DNA of 64,000 nt from Rhodopseudomonas palustris (GTDB taxonomy: Bacteria; Pseudomonadota; Alphaproteobacteria; Rhizobiales; Xanthobacteraceae), in contig NZ_QKQS01000016.1 of NCBI RefSeq assembly GCF_003226555.1, positions 186,001 to 250,000 on the forward strand. The letters are read 5' to 3'. This document shows, piece after piece, positions 35,297-43,706 of this stretch. The position numbers and the translations under genes are program-made. Numbering within the stretch: the stretch's first letter is position 1; each line of letters starts with the position of its first letter. The notes beneath the pieces are model-generated. The model had not been told where the DNA came from and did not search any database. It saw only the letters and a program-made list of their open reading frames with translations.

Positions 35297-35976
35297 GTTC
35301 GACCGCTGATGCAAAGCTGAACACAAGGGCCCGCGCGAGTTCCGGCCGGCGCGGGCTCGCCAAGCGCGAGATCGTCGACAGCGCGGTGAGGCTGATGGAA
35401 GAGGTGGGGGAGGCCGCCTTCAGCGTGCGCAAGCTCGGCGACAGAATCGGCTGCGATCCGATGACCATCCTCTATCACTTCAAGAACAAGGACGGCATGT
35501 ATCGCGCGATGGCCGACGCCCTGGTGGCGAAGCTGCCGCCCGTCGGCAGCGACCAGCCTTGGCAGGATCGGCTACGCGCCCATGCGCGCGATCATCGCGC
35601 GCTGACGCTCCGATATCCCAACACGTTTCCGCTGCTGCAGAGGTTTCTCAACACCGGGGTTGCCGACTTTCCCCATATCGAAATGGTCCACCGTGCCCTT
35701 GCTGATGCCGGCGTACCTGACCAGGAGGCTCCCGCGGTGTGTCTCGCCTGGTACGCGTGCGTGATCGGCCTGTGCGCGGCGGAAATCAGCGGGCTGGTAC
35801 GGCCGGCTCGCGCCTCCGAGGTTGCGGAGATCGAGGCGCTGCCGTCTGCCGAGTTTCCGGTGTTGAGGAAACTGGCTCCCTCGTATCTGGCTCTCGAGAC
35901 CGAAGCCGTCTTCGAGATCGCCAACGAGCTCTTTATCCGAGGATTGTGCGGCCAGCCGCGCCGCTCGCCCGACTGA
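35293..35976 (+). CDS. TetR-family transcriptional regulator
   Basis: 227 aa from the ATG at 35293, which overlaps the transporter stop (ATGA); an ATG at 35284 would add three residues. The HTH is about residues 42-64 (FSVRKLGDRIGCDPMTILYHF) followed by KNKDGMYRAM, as in the TetR family. The C-terminal ligand domain resembles the TetR_C group found with tetracycline-type repressors. Translational coupling to the CDF-like gene argues that it regulates that gene, probably through the palindrome at 34145-34167. Confidence 0.88.
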   Translation: MSSTADAKLNTRARASSGRRGLAKREIVDSAVRLMEEVGEAAFSVRKLGDRIGCDPMTILYHFKNKDGMYRAMADALVAKLPPVGSDQPWQDRLRAHARDHRALTLRYPNTFPLLQRFLNTGVADFPHIEMVHRALADAGVPDQEAPAVCLAWYACVIGLCAAEISGLVRPARASEVAEIEALPSAEFPVLRKLAPSYLALETEAVFEIANELFIRGLCGQPRRSPD

Positions 35977-36064
35977 AAGCTTCGCCGTCGTTGCTCCGGC
36001 GCCAGATCGTCGGTCTCGGCACCACGCTGCGACCGGGATCTGAAATCAGGCTTTCCGATCGCGC

Positions 36065-36832
36065 TCAGCACTTATCCTTCCCGCAACGTGCGGTGTTGAT
36101 CTTCTGGCGCAGCGTGTCGAGGCCGACCGCACCGACCACCACCTGCTTGCCGATCACGTAGCTCGGCGTTCCGTTCATCCCCATCGCTTCGGCGAGCTTG
36201 AAGCTCTCCTCGATCGTGGTGCGCACTTCCGGACTGTTCATGTCCTTCTCGATCTTCGCAACGTCGAGGCCGGCATCCTTCGCTGCCGCCAGCGCGCGCG
36301 CTTTGTCGGCCTGACCGCGGCCGCCGAGAAGCTTCTGGTGAAAGTCGAGATACTTCTTGCCGCTCGGGTCCTGCATCCGAACCGCGATCGCCACCTGCGC
36401 GGCTTCGACCGACGGCGGGCCGAGCACCGGGAATTCCTTCAGAACGACTTTCAGTTTGGGGTCGTCCTTCATCAGCTCGATCATGTCGGCCATGGCGCGC
36501 TTGCAGTAGCCGCAATTGTAATCGAAGAACTCGACCATGGTGACGTCGCCGTTCTTGTTGCCCAGCGTCACACCGCGCGGCGAGTCGAAGATCGTCGCGG
36601 CGTTCTCGGTGATCGCGGACTGATGCTTCTCGGCCTGTGCCGCCGCCTGCCGTTTGCCGAGCTCCTCCGAAGCTTCTTCCAGGACCTCGGGATGGGACAC
36701 CAGATATTCCTTGATGATCGTCTCGATCTGGCTGCGCTGCTCGTCGGAGAACTTCTGCGCCGAGGCGATGGCCGGCGCGCCGACGATGGCGAGCGCGAGC
36801 AAGGCTGTGGCGAGCGGGCGGAACGACGGCAT
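36065..36832 (-). CDS. DsbA-family thiol:disulfide protein (Com1-like)
   Basis: 255 aa. A signal peptide covers about 1-25 (ends ASAQKF). An N-terminal helical extension (about 28-75) precedes the thioredoxin domain. The active site is Cys107-Gly-Tyr-Cys110 in FDYNCGYCK, with the cis-Pro loop MNGTPSYVIG. A second Cys pair is at the very C-terminus (RCGKDKC). The Com1/ScsC-like layout suggests a periplasmic oxidase or isomerase. It converges on the TetR gene. Confidence 0.9.
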   Translation of the reverse strand: MPSFRPLATALLALAIVGAPAIASAQKFSDEQRSQIETIIKEYLVSHPEVLEEASEELGKRQAAAQAEKHQSAITENAATIFDSPRGVTLGNKNGDVTMVEFFDYNCGYCKRAMADMIELMKDDPKLKVVLKEFPVLGPPSVEAAQVAIAVRMQDPSGKKYLDFHQKLLGGRGQADKARALAAAKDAGLDVAKIEKDMNSPEVRTTIEESFKLAEAMGMNGTPSYVIGKQVVVGAVGLDTLRQKINTARCGKDKC

Positions 36833-37017
36833 GAGCGGGATCCCTTCGGCGGGTCAGGTCGTGGAAAAGAAGCGTGGATTCGAATGCTTCATAGCGCTTT
36901 TCGTCGGCAAATACGCGGTTTTTGTGAACGCGTGAGGCCGAGTCGGCGCTGGAGCGACGCAACCACGCCGGCGCTCGGGATGGCCGAACGCCGGCGTCGT
37001 GCAGGTCGAATGGCGCG

Positions 37018-37647
37018 TTACTTGATGGTGGTCAGGCGCAGATAGGGGCGGGGTTCTTCCCAGCCCTGCGGGAACGCCTTGGTGGCGGCTTCGCCCTTCA
37101 GCGACAGCGGGATGATGACCTTGTCGCCCGGCCGCCAATCTGCCGGTGCTGCGACGGTGTGCTTGTCGGCGAACTGCAGCGCGTCGATCACGCGCAGGAT
37201 CTCGTCGAAGTTCCGCCCGACATTCATCGGGTAGGTCATGGTCAGACGGATCTTCTTGTTCGGGTCGATGATGAACACCGAACGCACCGCGGCGGTATCG
37301 CTCTGGTTGGGATGGATCATGTCGTACAGCTTGGCGACCTTCAGGTCCGGATCGGCGATGATCGGAAATTGCAGATCGGTCTGCTGGGTGTCGTTGACGT
37401 CGCCGATCCATTTCAGGTGTTCGTCGACGGTGTCGGTCGACAGGCCGATCGGTTTGACGTTCCGCGAGGCGAACGGCTGGGCGAGCTTGGCGGTCTTGCC
37501 CATCTCGGTGGTGCAGACCGGGGTGAAGTCGGCCGGATGGCTGAAGAAGAAGACCCAGGAGTCGCCGATGAAATCGTGGAACGAAATCTTACCCTTGGTG
37601 GTGTCGGCGGTGAAATCGGGGGCAATATCGCCGATATGAAGGGACAT
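37018..37647 (-). CDS. 1-Cys peroxiredoxin (Prx6 family)
   Basis: 209 aa. The peroxidatic Cys45 is in HPADFTPVCTTE. The extended C-terminal domain (about 150-209, with DKHTVAAPADWRPGDKVIIP) is typical of Prx6-type enzymes. No other Cys is present, so it is a true 1-Cys enzyme needing an external reductant. It reduces H2O2 and organic peroxides in the cytoplasm. GGAGAC precedes the ATG. It lies 185 nt upstream of the DsbA-like gene on the same strand. Confidence 0.93.
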   Translation of the reverse strand: MSLHIGDIAPDFTADTTKGKISFHDFIGDSWVFFFSHPADFTPVCTTEMGKTAKLAQPFASRNVKPIGLSTDTVDEHLKWIGDVNDTQQTDLQFPIIADPDLKVAKLYDMIHPNQSDTAAVRSVFIIDPNKKIRLTMTYPMNVGRNFDEILRVIDALQFADKHTVAAPADWRPGDKVIIPLSLKGEAATKAFPQGWEEPRPYLRLTTIK

Positions 37648-37780
37648 CGGTACGGTCTCCTGTAGGTTTGCTGAATGCTGATTGCGCGTCGAAACAAGGT
37701 CGCACGCGCGGAAGTGTAGAGGCCTTCTAGATGGAGATTCCGCACTGCAGGATCAAGGAACTCGTCGCAAAAGCATCCGC

Positions 37781-37823
37781 AAAAAAGTTCGGGCGGTGCA
37801 TGATTTCCATGCACCGCCCGAAC
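37781..37823 (-). terminator. Rho-independent terminator of the BA14K gene
   Basis: A perfect 16-bp stem (37787-37802 with 37808-37823) and 5-nt loop ATTTC. On the minus strand it is followed by six T (forward AAAAAA at 37781-37786). It lies 20 nt beyond the stop at 37843. Confidence 0.9.
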
Positions 37824-37842
37824 GAGACGTATCTCGATACGG

Positions 37843-38235
37843 CTACGGACAGGGCACCTCGCGTCCGCCCTTGGCGATGTAGGTCCCGGTCGCCGGATTG
37901 TACGAGCGGAAGCGGCGGGCGCAGTAGTCCTGCTGGCGTGCCGCTTCGGCCTGGCTGGCCGCGATCGCGCCGCCGACGATCGCAGCACCGATGCCGATAC
38001 CGATCGCAGCGCCCGGGCCGGGGCCGCCCCAGCCGCGCCCGCGGCCTCGGCCACGTCCCCCCCATCCACGACCGCGGCCGCGCTGGGCTTGGGCTGGCGT
38101 CGATGCCAGCGTCATCGCTGCGCCGGTGGTGGCGATCATCCCCAAACCGTACATCGTCAGCAGTGCAACGCTCGCCAGCGCACGCGTGACGAATTTTCGG
38201 GGCTTGTTGCCCGAGGGCCGTGTCGAGTTGCTCAT
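37843..38235 (-). CDS. BA14K-family protein
   Basis: 130 aa from the ATG at 38235, with GGGAGAG upstream. A long export signal (about 15-52, ending TPAQAQ) is followed by a short Gly/Arg repeat (RGRGRGWGG type), a hydrophobic Gly/Ala/Ile stretch (about 76-95, possibly membrane-associated) and the C-terminal BA14K module YCARRFRSYNP...REVPCP. It shares that module with the protein at 17435-18055. It has its own strong terminator. Confidence 0.82.
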   Translation of the reverse strand: MSNSTRPSGNKPRKFVTRALASVALLTMYGLGMIATTGAAMTLASTPAQAQRGRGRGWGGRGRGRGRGWGGPGPGAAIGIGIGAAIVGGAIAASQAEAARQQDYCARRFRSYNPATGTYIAKGGREVPCP

Positions 38236-38451
38236 GGATGTCTCTCCCGATGTTGATGCAGTGATTTCGTCTGCTGTCGAGCGCGGGGCGTTCAATGCAT
38301 CGACCGCCAGTGCACTTCCTGCCAATGTATCGACCGCGATGTCGGGGCGATCGCAAGACTCACGAGGCGGACAAAATCTCCACACCGGGAGTGTGGCAGA
38401 GCAGCGGGTGAGGGACAATCCGTCGCGGCGCGACAATCGACCGCGGACCGG

Positions 38452-39879
38452 TTACTTTTGTCCGGGCATCTTCGCCGCGACGATGTCGTCGGCTTTGACC
38501 CATCCCGGTGAACCGACCGGGAAGCGGGATTTGGCGCGAGCCGCCAGCTCTCGCGCGGTTTTCGAATCGCCGCGCAAGTAAGCCGCCTGTGCCGAAGCGA
38601 GATCGGCCTCGGCGTAGTTGCCCTTCTGGCCGTAGGCCATTGCAAGCTGGCTGTAACCCATCGGTACTTCTCCTTCGCGGCCAAGCGCGCCGCGCAGGAT
38701 TCGAATTGCCTCGTCGGTGTAGGCCTTGTTGTTGCTGGCGACCAGCGCCTGGCCGAGCAGGATCTCGATCAGCGGCGCGCCGCGGGTCATCGCCACCGCC
38801 TTGCGTAGTGGTGCGATCGCTTCGGCAGGTTTCCCGCCTTCGAGCAACGCCTGGCCACGCAATTCGTAGAAATACGGGTTGTTGGGCTGCGCCTGAATTA
38901 AACCGTCGATCTGCGCCAGTGCAGAGCGCGGATCGCCGTGCAGATAGCTGGCAATGGCGCGGGCATAGCGCGCGGGCAGGCTCGTGTTCGATGCCGGATA
39001 GCGCCGGTACACCGTATCCGGCCGCTCCATGAATCCCGACACTTTGGCGCGCATCATATCGTGGCGCATTTGCAGGGCCGCATCGTCCTTCTTGTCCCAA
39101 TAAGGGCTCGACCGGGCGAGGTCGGCGAGGGCCGCGACGCGTTCGGCGGGCATCGGATGCGATTGCGCATACGGGTCGGCACCGCGCGCTGCGAACAGAC
39201 TCTCCTTGGTGAAGCGCTGGAAGGTTTCGTACATCCCCTTCGCGGACTGCTGCGTCGCGTTGAGGAATTTCACCGCCGCCCGGTCGGCGTTCTCTTCCTG
39301 TTGGCGCTGATACGACAGAATATTGCGCCGGAGAATCTCCTGCGGGGCCGAGATCGCGGCGGCGCCGATGTTGCTGGCGCCGCTGCCCGGGCCGGCATTG
39401 GCGCCTGCGACCATCGCGCCGACGCCGAGCAGCATCGCCACGATCATCTGGGTCTGGGCGTTGGAGATCTGAGTTCGCAGCTTGGACAGGTGACCGCCGG
39501 CGAGATGGCCGGTCTCGTGCGCCAGCACGCCGATCAACTGGTTCGGCGTCTCCGATTGCAACAGCGCGCCGTAATTGACGAAGATGCGGTGGCCATCGGC
39601 GACGAAGGCGTTGAAGGTTGGATCGTTGATGATCGCGACCTGGATGTTCTGCTTCTCAAGGCCCGCGACGCGCAGGATCGGCCGGGTGTAGTCGCGCAGC
39701 AATTGCTCGGTCTCGGTGTCGCGCAGCAGCGGCGGGCCCTTCTGACCACGCGCCTGCGCCAGCGCGGGAACCGGCGGGACCGCCAGCGCGAGCGCAAGGA
39801 AGCCCGCGACCAGCCGCGAAGCGTGTTTGCGTGCGGACGGGCATAGCCGTCCGGCGAAAACTGCAATGTCGTTCAGCAT
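38452..39879 (-). CDS. M48-family periplasmic metalloprotease (BepA/YfgC-like)
   Basis: 475 aa. A signal peptide covers about 1-42 (ends ALAQARG). The zinc site is HETGH at 121-125, with the third ligand in QEENADRAAV. The second half is TPR-like (PARYARAIASYLHGDPRSAL, YSQLAMAYGQKGNYAEADL). BepA-type proteases act in outer-membrane protein quality control in the periplasm. It is divergent from the aminotransferase gene with 107 bp between them. Confidence 0.92.
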   Translation of the reverse strand: MLNDIAVFAGRLCPSARKHASRLVAGFLALALAVPPVPALAQARGQKGPPLLRDTETEQLLRDYTRPILRVAGLEKQNIQVAIINDPTFNAFVADGHRIFVNYGALLQSETPNQLIGVLAHETGHLAGGHLSKLRTQISNAQTQMIVAMLLGVGAMVAGANAGPGSGASNIGAAAISAPQEILRRNILSYQRQQEENADRAAVKFLNATQQSAKGMYETFQRFTKESLFAARGADPYAQSHPMPAERVAALADLARSSPYWDKKDDAALQMRHDMMRAKVSGFMERPDTVYRRYPASNTSLPARYARAIASYLHGDPRSALAQIDGLIQAQPNNPYFYELRGQALLEGGKPAEAIAPLRKAVAMTRGAPLIEILLGQALVASNNKAYTDEAIRILRGALGREGEVPMGYSQLAMAYGQKGNYAEADLASAQAAYLRGDSKTARELAARAKSRFPVGSPGWVKADDIVAAKMPGQK

Positions 39880-39986
39880 TGGCCGTGCATCGAATTCCGG
39901 GTATCTCCTGGTCGGCCCAGCAAGACGGCAGCGGCGCGGCGCGCAGCGGGTTCACCGAACAGACCGCGCGGGGATAGCAGAATTCA

Positions 39987-41177
39987 ATGCTCGATGCGAC
40001 CAAGACACAACGTGCGCGCGGATTGTTGACCGCGTCCGCCCGCAGCGACGTACCGCCGTTCATGGTGATGGACGTGATGGCGGCTGCCGACCGGATCGAA
40101 GCGGCCGGCGGTCACGTCATTCATATGGAAGTCGGACAGCCGTGGGCGCCAGCGCCGCGCGCCGCGCTTGCCGCCGCACATGCGGCGCTCGACAGCAGCC
40201 GGATCGACTACACCTCCGCGCTTGGGATTCCGTCGCTGCGCGCACGGATCGCGAAGCATTATCGCGAAACCTATCGCTGCGATGTCGATCCGGACCGCAT
40301 CGTGGTCACCACTGGGTCGTCGGGCGCGTTCATCCTGTCGTTTCTGGCGCTGTTCGAGCCCGGCGATCGCGTGGCGGTGACGGTGCCGGGCTATCCGCCG
40401 TATCGCCACATTTTGAATGCGCTCGGCTGCGTGCCGGTGCCGATCGAGACGCACAGCGAGACGCGTCATGCGCTGACCGGCGAAGCGCTGCTCGCCGCGC
40501 ACCGCAAGGCGCCGCTGAAGGGCGTGCTGGTCGGCAGTCCGGCCAATCCGACCGGCACGATGATGACGCGCGAAGCGCTCACCGAACTGATCGCGGTCGC
40601 CGAGAGCGAAGGCATCCGCTTCATCTCCGACGAAATCTATCACGGCCTCGACTACGCATTCCCCGCGGTGACGGCCGCGGAACTGTCGCCGAACTCGGTG
40701 GTGATCAATTCGTTCTCGAAGTACTTCTGCATGACCGGCTGGCGCGTCGGCTGGATGGTGCTGCCGGAAAGCCTGGTGCGGCCGGTCGAGCGTCTGCAGC
40801 AGAATCTGGCGATCTCGGTGCCGACGCTGTCGCAGATCGCCGCCGAGGCGGCGTTCGACGGTCGCGACGAGATGGAAGCGGTGAAGCGCGGCTATGAAGA
40901 GAACCGGGCGATTCTGATCGAAGGGCTGCCGAAGGCCGGCTTGACCGAGTTCCTGCCGGCCGACGGTGCATTCTACCTGTACGCCGACGTTTCCGCCTTC
41001 ACGTCCGACAGCTACGATTTCACCAGGCGGATGCTGGAGGAGGCGAGGGTGGCGGCGACGCCGGGGATCGATTTCGATCCGGTGCGCGGCAAGAGTTTCG
41101 TGCGGTTTTCCTATGCCAGGTCCGCGGAGGACATGCGCGAAGCGGTACGCCGGATCACCGCCTGGCTCGGCCGATGA
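39987..41177 (+). CDS. Class I/II PLP-dependent aminotransferase
   Basis: 396 aa. The PLP Lys is residue 245 in NSFSKYFCMTGWRVGW. Other family landmarks are YTSALGIPSLRARIA, TTGSSGAFILSF, GSPANPTGTMM and FISDEIYHGLDY. It is an aspartate-aminotransferase-fold enzyme of group I; its substrate pair cannot be assigned. It is monocistronic as far as can be seen. Confidence 0.92.
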   Translation: MLDATKTQRARGLLTASARSDVPPFMVMDVMAAADRIEAAGGHVIHMEVGQPWAPAPRAALAAAHAALDSSRIDYTSALGIPSLRARIAKHYRETYRCDVDPDRIVVTTGSSGAFILSFLALFEPGDRVAVTVPGYPPYRHILNALGCVPVPIETHSETRHALTGEALLAAHRKAPLKGVLVGSPANPTGTMMTREALTELIAVAESEGIRFISDEIYHGLDYAFPAVTAAELSPNSVVINSFSKYFCMTGWRVGWMVLPESLVRPVERLQQNLAISVPTLSQIAAEAAFDGRDEMEAVKRGYEENRAILIEGLPKAGLTEFLPADGAFYLYADVSAFTSDSYDFTRRMLEEARVAATPGIDFDPVRGKSFVRFSYARSAEDMREAVRRITAWLGR

Positions 41178-41275
41178 TCTCGGCCGCATGACAGGATTGG
41201 CGATTTCAAAGGTTGATCTTTGCGGCATTTCGTCGCTATAGGCTCCCGCGACTAATTTCTCCCGGGAGAATTCCC

Positions 41276-41893
41276 TTGCCGCTCGGTTCGTCCGCGCCGC
41301 CGTGCACCGGCGGCCACGCAGTGCTTGCTGCTCGCATGTGGCCGCAGCACTCGGGCGGATTCTCTGTCTGGTTGCGGGCGATCGTTCTGGTCGCGTCTGG
41401 CGTGCTGTTGTTGGCGCTGTCGGCCAAGGTCAATTTGCCGCTGCCGCTGGTACCGATGACGCTGCAGACGCTGGTGGTGGTGCTGATCGGGGCCGCCTAT
41501 GGCGCGCAGCTCGGTGCCGCGACACTACTCGCCTATCTCGTCTCGGGCGGCGTCGGTCTGCCGGTGTTCGCCGGCCCGGTCGGTGGACTGGCGCCGCTGC
41601 TCGGCCCGACCGCCGGATATCTGGGCGGCTTCGTGGTCGCCGCTGTCTTGGTCGGGTGGTTCGCCGAACGCGGCTGCGATCGCTCGGTGCCGAAGCTGTT
41701 CGCAGCGATGCTCGCCGGCCACCTCGCCATCCTGACACTCGGTTTCACCTGGCTCACCTTCGGTCTGCATCTCGGCGTGGCCAAGGCCTGGTGGATCGGT
41801 GTGGTTCTGTTCCTCGCCGGCTCGCTGGTCAAGTCCGCGCTTGGCGCGACCTTGTTACCCGCGATGCGCCGCATCCTCGACCGCCAACGCTGA
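41276..41893 (+). CDS. bioY: Biotin transporter BioY (S component)
   Basis: 205 aa from a TTG at 41276 with GGGAG 8 nt upstream; an internal ATG at 41336 is an alternative. About six membrane segments. The BioY motifs are visible: LPLVPMTLQTLVVVLIGAAYG near the N-terminus, then GGVGLPVFAG and GPTAGYLGGF. It takes up biotin alone or with an ECF module, which is not encoded nearby. The atypical start makes the N-terminus uncertain. Confidence 0.88.
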   Translation: MPLGSSAPPCTGGHAVLAARMWPQHSGGFSVWLRAIVLVASGVLLLALSAKVNLPLPLVPMTLQTLVVVLIGAAYGAQLGAATLLAYLVSGGVGLPVFAGPVGGLAPLLGPTAGYLGGFVVAAVLVGWFAERGCDRSVPKLFAAMLAGHLAILTLGFTWLTFGLHLGVAKAWWIGVVLFLAGSLVKSALGATLLPAMRRILDRQR

Positions 41894-41989
41894 CGGTTCA
41901 AAGTCAATCGACTTGGCTGGCCGGTCTGCCTGCGGTCGGTCAGCAACGTCACATTCTTCGACAGGCATCAAGCGAGTGGAGTGATGGCC

Positions 41990-43327
41990 ATGTCGGCGAC
42001 GACCGATATCGATGCACTGGCGCTGCCGCAGAGCGGCAAGTCGAAGCCGTTCTACAAGGTGCTGTACGTCCAGGTACTGTTCGCCATCGTGCTCGGCGTG
42101 CTGCTCGGCTGGCTGTCGCCGCATATCGCCACCAACGAATGGGTGAAGGCGCTCGGCGACGGCTTCGTCAAGCTGATCAAGATGGTGATCGCTCCGATCA
42201 TCTTCTGCACCGTGGTGTCGGGCATCGCCCACATTCAGGACGCCCGCAAGGTCGGCCGCGTCGGCGTCAAGGCGCTGCTGTATTTCGAAGTGGTGTCGTC
42301 TTTCGCGCTGCTGCTCGGCCTGATCGTCGGCAATTTGTTTCAGGTCGGCCACGGTCTCGCCGCCAAGCCGGACGCCGCCGCGGTGGAGAAATACGTCGAT
42401 CAGGCCAGCCATCTGAAGGCGGTCGACTTCGTCCTGCACATCATCCCGGACAGCGTGGTCGGCGCCTTTGCCAAGGGCGATATCCTGCAGGTGCTGCTGT
42501 TCGCGGTGCTGTTCGGTTTCTCGCTGATGGCGCTCGGCGAGCGCGGCCACCGGCTGCGCGACGTGATCGACGACGCCGCGCACGCGGTGTTCGGCGTCAT
42601 CGCCATCGTGATGAAAGCGGCGCCGATCGGCGCGTTCGGCGCGATGGCCTTCACCATCGGCAAATACGGCCCGGCGGCGCTCAGCAACCTGCTCGGGCTG
42701 GTGCTGCTGTTCTACGCCACCGCCGCACTGTTCGTGGTGCTGGTGCTCGGGCTGATCGCGCGGTTCGTCGGCTTCAACATCTTCAAGTTCATCGCCTACA
42801 TCAAGGACGAGCTCTTGATCGTGCTCGGCACCTCGTCGTCGGAAAGCGCGCTGCCGCAACTCATGGAAAAGCTGGAGCGGCTCGGCTGTTCGAAGTCGGT
42901 GGTGGGCCTAGTGGTTCCGACCGGCTATTCGTTCAACCTCGACGGCACCAACATCTACATGACGCTGGCGACGCTGTTCATCGCCCAGGCGCTCGGCATC
43001 GAACTGACCTTCAGCCACCAGGTCGCGATCCTGTTGGTGGCGATGCTGACCTCGAAGGGCGCCAGCGGCGTCACCGGCGCCGGCTTCGTGACGCTCGCCG
43101 GCACGCTCGCCGCGGTCAATCCGGCGCTGCTGCCGGGGATGGCGATCGTGTTCTCGATCGACAAGTTCATGAGCGAAGTCCGCGCCCTCACCAACATCAC
43201 CGGCAACGGTGTCGCCGCGGTGTTCGTGTCGTGGTGGGAAGGCGAACTCGACCACGATCGGCTGCACGCCAATCTCAACCGCACCATCGATCCATCCGAC
43301 GTCGAGACGGCCGTCACCACCGGCTGA
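41990..43327 (+). CDS. dctA: C4-dicarboxylate:cation symporter (DctA)
   Basis: 445 aa from the ATG at 41990; the ATG at 41984 is also possible, but the purine-rich GAGTGGAG is better spaced for 41990. DAACS-family landmarks: [17 protein letters not shown], the Ser-rich hairpin [34 protein letters not shown] and [15 protein letters not shown]. It imports succinate, fumarate and malate with protons across the inner membrane. Confidence 0.93.
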   Translation: MSATTDIDALALPQSGKSKPFYKVLYVQVLFAIVLGVLLGWLSPHIATNEWVKALGDGFVKLIKMVIAPIIFCTVVSGIAHIQDARKVGRVGVKALLYFEVVSSFALLLGLIVGNLFQVGHGLAAKPDAAAVEKYVDQASHLKAVDFVLHIIPDSVVGAFAKGDILQVLLFAVLFGFSLMALGERGHRLRDVIDDAAHAVFGVIAIVMKAAPIGAFGAMAFTIGKYGPAALSNLLGLVLLFYATAALFVVLVLGLIARFVGFNIFKFIAYIKDELLIVLGTSSSESALPQLMEKLERLGCSKSVVGLVVPTGYSFNLDGTNIYMTLATLFIAQALGIELTFSHQVAILLVAMLTSKGASGVTGAGFVTLAGTLAAVNPALLPGMAIVFSIDKFMSEVRALTNITGNGVAAVFVSWWEGELDHDRLHANLNRTIDPSDVETAVTTG

Positions 43328-43363
43328 CGACTTCGGAACCAACGATTGCAACGACAAAGTCGG

Positions 43364-43384
43364 TGCCCGCGCTTGTCGCGGGCA
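43364..43384 (+). terminator. Hairpin after dctA, possible terminator
   Basis: TGCCCGCG, loop CTTGT, CGCGGGCA, followed 6 nt later by TTTTG. It lies 37 nt after the dctA stop. The T run is short and slightly distant. Confidence 0.45.
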
Positions 43385-43481
43385 TCGACGTTTTGAGGCG
43401 ACTTGTTGTCTGAGGATGCGGCCCCGGAGTCGTAGACAATTCGCGGCTTCTTAAGACGATGGCCGGTTGGTCACTTACTTT

Positions 43482-43570
43482 GTCATGGCCGGGTTCGTCC
43501 CGGCCATCCACGTCTTCCTCGCAACTTCGGCTTCAAGGCGTGGATGCGTGGGACGAGCCCGGGCATTGCG
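43482..43570. repeat. Imperfect inverted repeat element
   Basis: The left arm starts TCATGGCCGGGTTCGTCCC and ends CCATCCACG (43482-43512). The right arm (43539-43570) is its approximate complement, CGTGGATGC...GGGACGAGCCCGGGCAT. The spacer is about 26 nt. The sequence resembles hairpin elements dispersed between genes in Bradyrhizobium and Rhodopseudomonas chromosomes. It would form a long stem in either transcript. Confidence 0.6.
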
Positions 43571-43653
43571 AGTGGGGCGTCAGGGCTGATCAAACTGATG
43601 CAGCGCAGCCGAGCGCAGATCTCATCACCAATGCCTGACCAGTGCCTGAAATG

Positions 43654-43682
43654 AAAATGCCCGCGGCGTGCGCGGGCATTTT
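43654..43682. terminator. Bidirectional rho-independent terminator between dctA and rne
   Basis: A perfect 12-bp stem AAAATGCCCGCG/CGCGGGCATTTT with a 5-nt loop GCGTG. A/T tails flank both sides, so it can stop transcription from either direction. It is 25 nt beyond the rne stop. Confidence 0.85.
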
Positions 43683-43706
43683 GCAGGCGATTGCATTGGC
43701 GGCCGA

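Larger units (their letters stand above)
43328..43706. other. Intergenic region between dctA and rne with repeats and a shared terminator
   Basis: 379 bp between convergent genes. It holds a small hairpin at 43364-43384 that could terminate dctA, a diverged inverted repeat at 43482-43570 and a bidirectional terminator at 43654-43682. No gene is seen. Confidence 0.6.

Noticed and set aside
34373-35326. 317-codon minus-strand frame opposite the CDF-like gene
   Set aside because: Asp/Arg/Gln/His-rich shadow of a membrane protein gene; no start signal.
41302-43413. 703-codon plus-strand frame spanning bioY and dctA
   Set aside because: Out of frame with two recognisable membrane proteins; Arg-rich shadow.
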